Below are positions 46,630 to 55,917 of a stretch of 64,000 nt of DNA, in pieces; the first letter of the stretch is position 1, and every line of letters starts with the position of its first letter. Origin of the DNA: Lepidostoma basale (Eukaryota > Arthropoda > Insecta > Trichoptera > Lepidostomatidae). The notes beneath the pieces were generated by a model. That model was not told where the DNA came from and searched no databases. It worked only from the letters and a program-made list of their open reading frames with translations. The stretch lies in the NCBI GenBank assembly GCA_022606425.2, contig JAHDVF020000211.1:3782001-3846000 (forward strand), read 5' to 3'. Made by a program: the position numbers and the translations under genes.

Positions 46630-46875
46630 ATTTTTTTTTTTGTACACAACAGGTCGTTTGAACCCAATTACTGCATACAATTATTATTTTTTAGCTATTA
46701 TATTGATTCTCGTGTGTGATAGGTAGCCAATCTATCGCCATTTTACTGTCAGGTGAATTCTACACCAGACCAAAGAAAGTGTGACAATCATACTGCCATC
46801 GCCGGGAATCAAACCCAGGACCTTCGGCATGGAAATAAGAGCTCTTACCACTCTGCCACGAAGGTCGTCATTGTT
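46630..46875 (-). repeat. Full-length tRNA-headed SINE
   Basis: The minus strand runs ACGACCTTCGTGGCAGAGTG (A box), GGGTTTGATTCCCGG (B box), the common body with TTTGGTCTGGTGTAGAATTC, and ends GTTCAAACGACCTGTTGTGT. With 50990-51230 it defines the family consensus of about 240 bases. Confidence 0.85.
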
Positions 46876-46914
46876 AGAGGATCCTATATAAGGATCTAAG
46901 TCATCTTATATGAA

Positions 46915-46985
46915 AATATTTGCCACCCTAGAACGGGTAACCCCAGTTGGGAGGTATTAAAATCACGTACTTGGTAAATAAATAA
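46915..46985 (+). repeat. Short repeat shared with 57425-57480
   Basis: GAACGGGTAACCCCAGTTGG and the following GTATTAAAATCACGTA recur with few changes. Origin unknown. Confidence 0.55.
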
Positions 46986-47289
46986 ATATTTGTTTTTGGA
47001 ATTTATAAAAAAGTTGCACTCCTCCAATATATTAATCGATTACTTGTAGTGGGAATACTTAAATTTTAACTATTTAAGAAAGTGAGGCTTACGTGATAAC
47101 TGAAAAGAATGTATGCAAATCTTCTGAAACAGAATAAAAAACATTAGTTAATAAAACAAATGTTTTTTAATCAATAAGATTTTTATCGCAAAAAATATTC
47201 TTTTTATTTCCCTTATTGTAGATCTTGTGATAAAAATGCAATATCTATTAATTTTTAAAACAATTAAAATTTTATATTTGTTTTATATA

Positions 47290-47580
47290 TTTCAGTTTTT
47301 TTGTTGTTGTATTTCTTGGATCACCCGGTACAGAACGCGAAACAAACGAAAGCTGTGAGTGACGCGACAATAAGATAATGTACGGGGCCAAACGGGCGGT
47401 CGAAAGGGTTCAAAATTAGATATCACTGTCACCCGCGTATCAGCGCGGCCGCGTGGGAGGGGGACGTGTGATGGCAATTGGTGCCTCTTCATAAAGTATA
47501 AGCGTCCCGGAAAAAAATATGTTCGCGAAACCAAATCAAGATTGCCTTCAAAGCGGCCTGTATATTTCACGTGAATTAAA
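47290..47580. other. Single-copy GC-rich intronic stretch
   Basis: Unique and complex, with CGCGGCCGCG at 47443-47452. The minus frame over it has no domain. Candidate regulatory element. 46990-47290 and 47580-47890 around it are AT-rich and empty. Confidence 0.25.
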
Positions 47581-47889
47581 ATTGTACTTTATTCTGTTTT
47601 GTTAAGCGGCTTCTGTTAGTTTCTGTTAACGAAAAAATAGAATTCACTATCGATAGTTATTGTTTTAATTTTAAAAAACTCCATTAAAATTCGGGCGTGT
47701 ATTAAAAACTCCGCTTTTTTATATTATTCATAAAAAATATATATAAATAATAGTTAGAAATTTGTTACACTTTGCTATGGCATTCTTAAATTGACTTGGT
47801 TTAGGACTGCCCTCACAAGGCAAAACAAATTTATCACTGTTATTTATATATATTTTTTATAAATCATAATAAAAAATCAATGTGAAAAT

Positions 47890-48145
47890 CCATTTACATC
47901 GTTAACATATCATTTTTATACCATTCTTTCGACAATTATTCTTTCCATATGTCTAAACCATCTTAATGATCCTTTCGTTATTTTGTTCATAACACCATCA
48001 TTCGCACCGCATTCACTTGTTATATTTTCATTCGACACTCTATCATACACAGAGTATCTACACATTCGTCTAAGAGATCTCATTTTGACTGCATTTAATT
48101 TACTTTCATCCTTCTTTTGCCAGTTCCATGTTTCGCTCTCCATGT
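47890..48145 (-). repeat. RTE-A LINE fragment
   Basis: The minus strand encodes ETWNWQKKDESKLNAVKMRS and ITKGSLRWFRHMERIIVERM, with the 3' part missing. Confidence 0.7.
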
Positions 48146-48194
48146 TGAATTTATTGACGTTATATTTAAAAATAAGTGTCTTATTTATTTATTT

Positions 48195-48570
48195 TCATCG
48201 TTTTAATTGTTATGAGATAAGGCAAAGACGATTGCTGGCATATCCATCTTATTCAAGATACGCCAGATAATGGTTGTTATCGATAATTTGGTCATTAAAA
48301 TCGGATTTTTTTAAAGCGGGTCATCGATAATTTAGCAAACACACGGTGATAGAGCGATAAAATTTGCTTGGTAATTGCCCCCTACAATTGCATCAGAAAT
48401 AGATTTGATCGATTGATTGTATGCATTTGGGACATTGGACCGATTGTGCCCAGAACCTGTCACAAAAGATGTTCTCAAACCAGCCACGGCACTTACTCAA
48501 CCGACGAACAATTGAAAAGGTGTTTTTTTAACGTCGCTCAAGGCAAATTTAAAACTGTTTCAACCTCGTT
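48195..48570. promoter_or_regulatory. Single-copy complex intronic block
   Basis: Has two closely similar ATCGATAATTT sites (48279 and 48327), TTGATCGATTGATTG (48404-48418) and further GATAA cores. TATCGATA-type sites resemble DREF/BEAF targets in flies. Candidate enhancer or boundary. Confidence 0.3.
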
Positions 48571-48659
48571 CTTCGTATCGTAACATATACTCGTAGTTAT
48601 ACCATAATCTAATACTACTCGTACATAAAAATATACATATGAAAAAAAAAACAATTTTT

Positions 48660-48755
48660 TTGTTTTGAATGTATACAAATACTGGATTTTACCCATTGCG
48701 GGGTTTATCATTTAAGGATTTATTGTATCTTAACAGAAACGAAGATATATACCTA
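48660..48755. repeat. Foldback Q end fragment
   Basis: Carries the ACTGGATTTTACCCATTGCG block and the GTATCTTAACAGAAACGAAG arm end only. Confidence 0.6.
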
Positions 48756-48824
48756 CATCTTTCAAGAAGATATAATCAAAGGTCGAAAATAATAGAATCA
48801 AATAATATAGACCTAAAACTGAGA

Positions 48825-49285
48825 ATACCTACTCCTCATCAAGACCTATGTATGGAGTATTTTGATGTACGGCTGCGAGACATGGTGCCTATCCGAAAGA
48901 GATAAGCGGAGAGGCTTTTGAGATGTGGTCCTATAGAAGACTAGAGCGGAAGAAGGTATTATGAACAAAATTAAGAAAGGATCGCTGCGATGGTTCGGAC
49001 ATATGAAACGCATGGATGGAGAAAGAATGGTTAAAAAAGTATACGTTAAAGATTTAAGTTGAGTACGGAGTCGAGACAGACCGAGGAAAACATGGCATGA
49101 CCAAATTAATAAAATTTTAACGGTTAGTCATGTTAGAAGTCTGAGAAATCGACGTGCGTGTATGACTCGTTGTATGAATGTGAAGGAATCTAGAGAGGTT
49201 TGCCAGGATAGAGTAGTGTGGCGGTACATTCTCTCTGCCTACCCCTGCGGGGAAACGGCGTGATGGTTTGTTTGTTTGTTTTAGT
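48825..49285 (+). repeat. RTE-B LINE 3' fragment, longest copy
   Basis: Encodes IKTYVWSILMYGCETWCLSE, then after stops KGSLRWFGHMKRMDGERMVK, RPRKTWHDQINKIL and RNRRACMTRCMNVKESREVC, ending YPCGETA and GGCGTGATGGTTTGTTTG. Reaches further 5' than the other copies (the YGCETW motif after the RT). Dead. Confidence 0.8.
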
Positions 49286-49299
49286 TAAAATCCACTATT

Positions 49300-49360
49300 G
49301 TTGTGTTTTACACCGATTTCGGCAGCTTGCTGCCATCTTCTGGTAGCGAGCTTTCCAGAA
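49300..49360 (-). repeat. HH4 hammerhead-like copy
   Basis: Minus strand: CAGAAGA, T, GGCAGC/GCTGCC, GAAAT, CG, GTG. Core and cleavage triplet are altered. Confidence 0.55.
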
Positions 49361-49379
49361 AAACTAAGAAATTTCAAAT

Positions 49380-49660
49380 AAAAATATATAGTCCATTGTT
49401 TTGGCTTAAGCACTCTGATACTTCAACATTATTACTATTAAAATTTAAAACACTGTTATAATATCACATTTTCTTTTTATCAGATTGTCGCGACAGCTGT
49501 TTCGCCAACCGATGTTGCAACCGGCATCATCATCATAGTTTATTTGTAACACCTGATGATACCAACATAGGTTGGCGAAACAGCTGTCGCGATACTCGGT
49601 AAATAAAAATAAATTGTGATATTATAACAGTGTTTTAAATTTTAACAGTAAAAAAATTAT
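49380..49660. repeat. HH2 palindrome with two hammerhead-like cores
   Basis: Arms with AAAACACTGTTATAATATCA at 49447 and its complement at 49615. The plus core: CTGATGA (49553-49559), T, ACCAAC/GTTGGC, GAAAC (49577-49581), AGCT, GTC (49586-49588). The minus core at 49485-49535 keeps GGCGAAAC and GTC, but the left of stem II is expanded. Stem I is weak in this family. Confidence 0.7.
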
Positions 49661-49689
49661 AAGAATACTCGTATACCTGTACGTAATAA

Positions 49690-49805
49690 GAAATAAACAT
49701 TCTTAATTGATACGAATGAGAACGTCTATTTTCTAAGTTTATTGTATTATAGTTACGAGAATGATTTAGTTCCTCTTTCTAAGGCATTATCAACATTGCA
49801 TAATT
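49690..49805 (+). repeat. Half copy of foldback P
   Basis: Left arm only: ACGAATGAGAACGTCTATTT, then a degraded centre. It lies 125 bases from the BCL11 exon. Confidence 0.5.
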
Positions 49806-49930
49806 GTTGAATAAATATTAAAATATATTGTACATACAATATAAAAAAAGAACAGCATTATCAGGTGTGGATTATCGGAAGTATGAATAGAATAAAAAAG
49901 GGAATTTAAATAAACTTTAAAGTTACTAAC

Positions 49931-50116
49931 CGCTGTGCATGGTATTCGATTCTGCATCGGCTACTTCTGCTCTCGCCTTTCTCTGGCCATCTTCAGGTGA
50001 GGAACTGGTATCCATGGGGTGTTCTTGTTTAATTTGGGGCTTCACGTCTTCCTCGAGGGAACTGGAGGCGATGGGGGAGCTAGACGCTCTTCTTTTGGGG
50101 GTGTTGGAATCGCCAT
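49931..50116 (-). CDS. BCL11: BCL11 homologue, internal exon with SUMO-site-like motif
   Basis: 186 bases, phase 1 at both ends. The acceptor TTAG ends at 50117; the donor GTTAGT starts at 49930 on the minus strand. It encodes about 62 residues beginning DGDSNTPKRRASSSPIASSS, rich in Ser, Pro and acidic residues, with QIKQEHP. IKQE fits the sumoylation consensus (hydrophobic-K-x-E). This low-complexity linker sits between the CCHC finger and the EPSNYVC finger, where vertebrate BCL11A has its exon 2-3 linker. It is assigned by matching phase, splice sites and position, not by direct homology, so slightly less certain than the finger exons. Confidence 0.8.
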
Positions 50117-50283
50117 CTAAGAAAAACACTACGAAAATTAATTTAGATATTCTTTTGAATACTAAATCCTAAAAAATAATTGATGAATATATCGTATTAT
50201 TAAGGCAAACACGCCACTTTCTTTTAATATTAAAAAAACTTCATGGCTTAAAGTAGATAAAAAAGATGGTTCTTATACAGTAA

Positions 50284-50449
50284 ACAACTAACTAACGCCG
50301 TCTTCCCGAAGGGGTGGGCAGAAAGAATGGACTGCCACACTTTTCTTTCCTGACATATTTCTCTCGCTTCCTCAACATTCATACATTGTGTCATACACGC
50401 GCGTCTATTTCTTTGACTCCTCACATGGCCGACTTTCAATATTGATTTA
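50284..50449 (-). mobile_element. RTE-A 3' fragment with 14-bp duplication
   Basis: TTCTTATACAGTAA flanks it at 50270-50283 and 50450-50463. Contains the inverted CTAAC tail, GGAAGACGGCG-type end and the CMNVEEAREICQERK coding part. A clean, short, recent-looking insertion. Confidence 0.85.
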
Positions 50450-50463
50450 TTCTTATACAGTAA

Positions 50464-50985
50464 CATATGTAGAAATATGATATTACTTTGCGTACTGTGA
50501 AAATCATGGCACAAGTGGCGTGCTATTCCCTTGATGCTTTGTGGCTATAAAACACCAATACAAACTAAAAGAAAAGTGAATAAATCTGCAGTAAGACCAA
50601 CTAAACTCTATGATGTGGAATGCTAGAATGTGAGACGTAAAGTGTAAGAGAAATGAGTATTTGAGATGGGTTGCCGGGATACAGTTATATACAGGTATAC
50701 CTAAAGAAGCTACAAAGTGACACCTGTGATGGAAAAGCCAAGGGTGGATTATCTTCGATATTTTGTGTATATGTACAGAAGTCATGAAGAACACATCTAA
50801 GAAAAGACCCTACAATTATACGTTTCTTTTTATTTTTCGTTTGTCTTGTCTTTATTTGTCGATGTCAAGCTAGTTTTGTAAGGATAGTTTTTAAGTGGAC
50901 CATATCTGTCCTCTTGCCAATGTGGTGGAAGGTTTGCCAACTTTGTGTCATTTCCATGGGTGTCGGCTGTTATAGTTATAGTAAC
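50464..50985. other. Intron sequence, unassigned
   Basis: No repeat or domain recognised. Part of 50600-50800 resembles degraded LINE coding sequence but could not be matched. Confidence 0.25.
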
Positions 50986-50989
50986 ACGT

Positions 50990-51230
50990 AACGACCTTCG
51001 TGGCAGAGGGTAAGAGCTTTGCTTTTCATACCGAAGGTCCTGGGTTCGATTTCCGGCGATGGCGGTGTGATTGTCACACTGTCTTTGGTCTGGTGTAGAA
51101 TTCACGTGACAATAAAATGGCGATAGATTGGCTACTTATTATATGTCAGGGAATCAATCTAATAGCTAAAAAATAAATTGTATACAGTAATTGGGTCCAA
51201 ACGACCTGTTGTATACATAAAAAAAAGTAA
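50990..51230 (+). repeat. Full-length tRNA-headed SINE
   Basis: A box CGTGGCAGAGGGTAAGAGC, B box GGGTTCGATTTCC, the complete body, then GTCCAAACGACCTGTTGTAT and an A-rich end. Pairs with 46630-46875. Confidence 0.85.
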
Positions 51231-51234
51231 ACAC

Positions 51235-51530
51235 TTCTTCTTCTTCTTCCTTATTGTAGACTCATGTGGCCTGTTCTCCAGAGTGTTGCTCCTTCTGTGA
51301 GGTCGAATCACCAGCTGTCCTTCAATCTTTTAAGAGGTCTTCCACGAGGACGATTCCCATGAGGCTGATTATGAAATGCAATATAAGGGAGTCTGGTGGT
51401 GTCCATTCTTTGAACATGACCTACCAGTCCCTTTTTCGCTGTCTGCTCCATCTTATAATATCCTCAACCTCACATATCTCTCTTATATTCCTCACGCGAT
51501 CCCTCAGTGTCTTGCCTACAAAGTAAACAC
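51235..51530 (-). repeat. RTE-D LINE 3' fragment
   Basis: Inverted AAG-type tail at 51235-51250, then sequence matching 16045-16320, including CCTCACATATCTCTC (REICEV on the minus strand). Confidence 0.65.
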
Positions 51531-52400
51531 GTGAAGACATTTTCCTTCCCCTAATTGTACTATGGAAGGAGAGCTTGGTTGTCAACCGTCAAAAACGATA
51601 TATAGTCGGAAATAGTCCGAGACTTAAGTTCTATTGGGAGGGAGGCGACCCAAAATGAATAGGAAATAGCAAAGGAAGAAGATTAAATGAATGTCATTGT
51701 TCGATTTGTCATAACAATACACCTATGTACATAATAGAATTATGTGCAATGAAATTTCACACTCTACATACCGCTCAGGAATGACACTGGTCAACATGTG
51801 ATCACCGTGTTGACTCAGGTGCCAGCGATGAAAAATATTTTGTGACCATTTTACGCGACATTTGCATTTCGTATTTAATTTCCTGTCTGTCCTTTTGTTA
51901 CTCAGGCGATCATTTGGTTGGAAGATAAACAACCGCGAGTCAATAATTAGTGATTAACAGTAAACGTATGTGTGCTTGAATACATTATCGCTGCTGTAAA
52001 CGCACAACCTTGGGGTTCGGTTTTACTTATGATGGACAGAAACGGTTGACTAACTAACTAACTAACCACTACATAACTTAATATGACATAAATTTTAAGC
52101 ACTAACGCATACTTCATTCATCATAATTTCCAGTTTCCCAAATTCAATTTGATTGCGATTATTTTATACAGCACCATTTCCGGGAGAGGCTTACTTCAAG
52201 GAATCACGCATTTTTTAAAAAACTTTTCTTAAAACCATGATATGTTTGAGATGATTTGATCTTTCTGAAAATACATTTAAAATAAATTGATAAGAAAGTC
52301 TGTGGAAATCGATGAAAAGTCTCAGGCGATCATAAACTTTAGTGCAAATTAAAAAATATTTTTCTCCAATTAACAAATACATTTAAGGGAGCCTAACAAA
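51531..52400. other. Intron sequence, no element recognised
   Basis: Mixed composition. A minus frame at 51723-51932 lacks domain features. A CTAACTAAC run at 52049-52068 is a tail-like remnant of RTE-A. Confidence 0.3.
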
Positions 52401-52404
52401 ATGT

Positions 52405-52465
52405 AATAATAATAATATGCTAAATTTTAAAGCGCCGTTTTTGTAATGTTTGTGATCACCTCAAG
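52405..52465 (+). repeat. Short dispersed repeat with (AAT)n
   Basis: Third copy of the block at 38160-38245 and 40965-41030: AATAATATGCTAAATTTTAA then AGCGCCGTTTTTGTAATG. Confidence 0.6.
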
Positions 52466-52594
52466 GGTGCAATCATATATTAGGAAAGAAGAGTATAAAA
52501 GTTCATCTGCTTTGTGTAGCTCTTTGTAATGGTTATTACTTGGTTTCGAGTATTTTTTATTTACTTTATTTTCTATTTTTTCCCTTTACTTTTT

Positions 52595-52740
52595 AAAAAA
52601 AAATTTTACTGCCTTTTTTATTAACAACTTTTTTATTTACTGCCTATTATATTTACTCTCATTTTTATTTACTGCGTATCTTATTTACTGTCAATTAATT
52701 TACTGCCTTTTTATTCACTGTCTTTTTAATGTGTTGCTTT
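52595..52740 (+). repeat. Degenerate TTTACTGCC minisatellite
   Basis: TTTACTGCC or close variants recur about eight times at irregular 12-25 base spacing, separated by T-rich runs. Confidence 0.7.
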
Positions 52741-53006
52741 TTTTATATAATGTCTAATTATCAAACCGAGAATTTACATATTTATTCATTTCTCTCTCCG
52801 TTTATTATCTGTGAAGTAAATATTAAAGATGTATTTTCATAGAAATTTATATTTAACTTTTAAAAATTTAATTTGGTATATAATTGTTACTTGCCATAAT
52901 TTGTTATTTCTTCGATTGTTTAGTTTAGTTAGTTTTAAGTAATTGTATGTATAATTTTTCACAATCTACAATAAGTATATTTATTGGTTAAAATAATGTT
53001 TAAAAT

Positions 53007-53055
53007 AACTCATGTCATAAATAGTGTTATAAGGAACTCATGTCATAAATAGTGG
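53007..53055 (+). repeat. Direct duplication of 20 bases
   Basis: AACTCATGTCATAAATAGTG occurs twice, 30 bases apart. Confidence 0.8.
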
Positions 53056-53236
53056 GGTATCAATAATGAGAGTCCTCTCACGATACTCCTATATTAAATT
53101 GTATAAATAATAATAATAATTAAAAAAATACTGTTTATTTATTTACAGAGTATATTTTTTTATCTACTGTTTGCCGAATTACTTATTTTATCTGTGTATT
53201 GATTGATGTGGAAGGAATCATGGAGTGAAGACCTAC

Positions 53237-53455
53237 CGTCATGAAGCCGTTTAGGCGTGCTGGATGCCGCACCGTCCTGCTGCAGATGGTGGGGGGCGGG
53301 CAACGATGGCGAGGCTGGAGGGGGCGTGTGGACACGGGCGGCCTGCGCCTTGCCCCGTCCGCCGGCGCCCATCGGGGCTGAGATGGACTGGCGACGGGCA
53401 TTGGCCACCCCCAGAGGTCGGCTACCATCGTCGCTGTCTCGATCAGCATTGGGAC
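53237..53455 (-). CDS. BCL11: BCL11 homologue, internal linker exon
   Basis: 219 bases, phase 1 at both ends. The acceptor CTCCAG ends at 53456; the donor GTAGGT starts at 53236. It encodes PNADRDSDDGSRPLGVANAR, then a Gly-, Ala- and Pro-rich linker with VHTPPPASPSLPAPHHLQQ and STPKRLHD. No zinc finger. GC content is far above the flanking introns, as in the last exon, which supports coding. The three-base periodicity and clean joins to 54398-54550 and 49931-50116 support one transcript, though it could be alternatively spliced. A competing minus frame over the same bases (53183-53482) is a shadow. Confidence 0.82.
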
Positions 53456-53553
53456 CTGGAGAAGAAATTTTGCGAATCGCAAAATTGATTTATTTTATCA
53501 CATTTCTCTTAAATTTACATATCAGAAAATAAAGACATCATAATATTGTATAA

Positions 53554-53902
53554 TGTACCTAAGGCAGATGACTGCATCATGGATAAAATTAAAAAAGGAT
53601 CCCTGAGATGGTTAGGACATACGGAACGAATGGATGAGAGTGGAATGGTTAAAAAGTTGTACACAAGCAGCGCGAGTGGAAAAAGAAACCGAAGACGACC
53701 GAGGAAAACATGGCTTGACCAAATTAATCAATTACTAAAAGGCGGTCTCATTCGAAGTCGGAATAATCGACGTGCGGGCATGGTACGATGTATGAATGTA
53801 GAGGAAACCCGAGAGGTATGCCAGGACAGAACATTGTGGCGATCCATCCTCTCTGCCTACCCCTCCAGGGAAATGGCGTAATGGTTAGTTAGTTAGTTAG
53901 TT
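53554..53902 (+). mobile_element. RTE-C LINE C-terminal fragment with target-site duplication
   Basis: ATATTGTATAA flanks it at 53543-53553 and 53903-53913. Open frame (53546-53881): KIKKGSLRWLGHTERMDESG, RNRRRPRKTWLDQINQLLKG, VRCMNVEETREVCQDRTLW, ending YPSREMA. A TTAG-type tail follows. It sits in the intron only about 90 bases upstream, in gene sense, of the linker exon. Confidence 0.85.
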
Positions 53903-54397
53903 ATATTGTATAAGTAGACAAAAACCCGAATGTAGAGAGCGAGAGAGGAATACTTTGATTTTCTCTGTAAGTAATTCGAAATGCTCACGATGCGCATACC
54001 CGAGAATATTTCTGGGTTATTTTGAAATTTGTTCTGATTGTTATTGTGACAGTAGTGTAGAAAATAAAAAGAGAACCATTTGGTGTTGTTAATTGTGAAT
54101 TTTTTAACGTGTGTAAAAAATATATTTATATTAAAAGTTAAAACTTATTACTGGTTACGATTGTATAGTGAACCAAGTTTTTAAAAGGGTAGAAAATCTT
54201 TATTTCCGTGAATATTTCACGGGTCGCAACCACTCGTAATTAAAACTAATAAAAATGTAAATAATACGAACCATTAGTTGATTTTTGTCATGATTGTAAA
54301 TATGAGTAAATTGGACAAATGTAAATAAAAAAAATTGATGTTCAGAACTCAGAATACTTTCAAAAGTATCTTTGTCCTAAAAGTAAGTTTGTCCTAC

Positions 54398-54550
54398 CTT
54401 GTGGAAAGCACTGCGAAAAGTTTTCCTTGTTGCAGGCTAGCACTTTATGCTGAATGAAGCGGACGATGTCTGCTAAGGCGAAAGCCTTCTGACATCCACC
54501 GCACGTTAACAGGTCCTGCGTAGCATCTCCCTCTGCGCTGTCTGCGTCCG
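54398..54550 (-). CDS. BCL11: BCL11 homologue, N-terminal CCHC-finger exon
   Basis: 153 bases, phase 1 at both ends. The acceptor TTTCAG ends at 54551; the donor GTAGGA starts at 54397. It encodes DADSAEGDATQDLLTCGGCQ, then KAFALADIVRFIQHKVLACN and KENFSQCFPQ. C-x2-C-x12-H-x5-C corresponds to the first, atypical CCHC finger of BCL11A (LLTCGQCQ-FPL-DIL-FI-HK--QC), which mediates oligomerisation or partner contacts in vertebrates. The exon upstream, with the start codon and the NuRD-binding N-terminus expected for this family, was not found within 54551-64000. Confidence 0.93.
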
Positions 54551-54934
54551 CTGAAACAATAAAATAAATCAAATTAGGCTTAACTACAACCGACCAGTTT
54601 CGACACTATAAAATCCTCATCAAGCTATTGTATTTTAGTTTAACATTTTATATTATTTATGCTATTTAACATAACATGTTGAAAGATAATCAATGTATTT
54701 AATTGTTAAATGATGGATCGATAAGTGTAAATATTCTAAAAAACATTGTTAACGCCTTAACCAATTTTGTTATAACATATATTTATTTATTGAAGTTTAA
54801 GGCAATTAACACCTTGGAATTCTATTCATAATTTGGAAGTAGAATATCAAACATGGCATAATCCACTTAATTTATTAAATATTTTTTTACTAAATTAAAA
54901 TATTATAAATTATCTACAACATGTATCAGAGGTG

Positions 54935-54990
54935 ACCTCTTCCATCCTCAGGTTAAATATAACCGATGTTTTAGAAAAACTACATTTTCT
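54935..54990 (-). repeat. Hammerhead-like copy, family HH7
   Basis: Minus strand: CTGAGGA, T, a hairpin whose distal part AGAGGT/ACCTCT is perfect, GATAC in place of GAAAC, AT, GTT. A single copy. Confidence 0.45.
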
Positions 54991-55004
54991 TGCCCATACA
55001 ATAC

Positions 55005-55425
55005 ATATAATAAAATTTATTCGAATGACAACGTCTGTTTTCTAAAAGTTTTAGTGTATTTTATGTGAATGACATGTTTTGCCTGTCTTAGGCATTATCA
55101 AATATAGCGTAATTCGAATGTTTTGAGTTTGTATTTCACTACGTTTGATAATGCCTGAGATAGGTGAAATATGTCATACCATAAAATATAATATAAAAAA
55201 ACCCTCTAGAAAATAGATGTTTTCATTGGTATTAACTAACTAACGAACCATCACGCCATCTCGCCGAAAGGGTAGGCAGAAATAATGGACTGCCACACTT
55301 AAACCGATGCGGCACTCCATCCTTCTCTTTTCGCCCCCGCGAGAGATGCGATGTGATTTTTTTCATTGGTATTAATTATTTAATATGGAGTTTTAGATCA
55401 TTATTTAAGGAACAATAAATAGTGT
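55005..55425. repeat. Foldback P interrupted by an RTE-A2 fragment
   Basis: P arms 55015-55235 and the outer end 55360-55425. The insert lies at 55236-55359, and TTTTCATTGGTATTAA is duplicated at both edges. Confidence 0.85.
55236..55359 (-). mobile_element. RTE-A2 3' fragment with 16-bp duplication
   Basis: Inverted CTAACTAAC tail, CCATCACGCCATCTCGCCGA, then the subfamily block CTTTTCGCCCCCGCGAGAG. 124 bases. Duplication at 55220-55235 and 55360-55375. Confidence 0.85.
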
Positions 55426-55429
55426 TGTA

Positions 55430-55790
55430 CACGATGTAAACAGTAACGGAAGAAATGAGAGAAGTGTAACTTCAGGTGCACGGTATAGCGGTCAGGGTCT
55501 GTTGTGTGTTCTCCTGCGTGCTGGAGTCGAGCTACCGAGACACTCGGCCCACGTGAGCCACTGGTGTTGTGTGAAGAAAGATCTACGTGTTGACACACGA
55601 CGGTGCTGTGTACACAGACGCCAAGACGGACATATTTGTCCCGAGCTCGCTAAACAAATGCTGGATGAGGCGGTGTATTTACAATTTTATTCCACCTTTT
55701 ATTCGCTGCTTTTCTTCGCTGTCCATTATTAAGTGTGAGCAAACAGCTATCCGGCCCCTATTGTGAGTCCAGTCTGGACTATTCACAGGA
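55430..55790. other. Complex single-copy stretch
   Basis: Balanced composition. The 76-codon plus frame from 55502 has no domain. Unassigned; might be a remnant of a transposon or an untranslated exon. Confidence 0.25.
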
Positions 55791-55917
55791 AGTGTCTTAT
55801 TTGACTTGTTTCTCAATACAATACTCATTACACTAAAGAATTTAAACAAAACACAATTTTTTTACGAATTTCAATTCTACATAATTTTAACACAAAACGT
55901 ATAAACCACTTTTCAAA

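Larger units (their letters stand above)
27826..49930 (-). other. Large phase-1 intron of the BCL11 homologue
   Basis: About 22.1 kb between the exons at 49931-50116 and 25778-27825, with donor GTTAGT and acceptor TTACAG. It contains most of the annotated repeats, plus several complex single-copy stretches (27955-28255, 28870-29110, 37115-37490, 40400-40740, 42870-43080, 47290-47570, 48195-48560) that could be regulatory. No host gene was read inside it on either strand. Confidence 0.85.

Noticed and set aside
53183..53482. 99-codon minus frame across the linker exon
   Set aside because: It does not match the phase of the neighbouring exons. The other minus frame joins cleanly at both splice sites.
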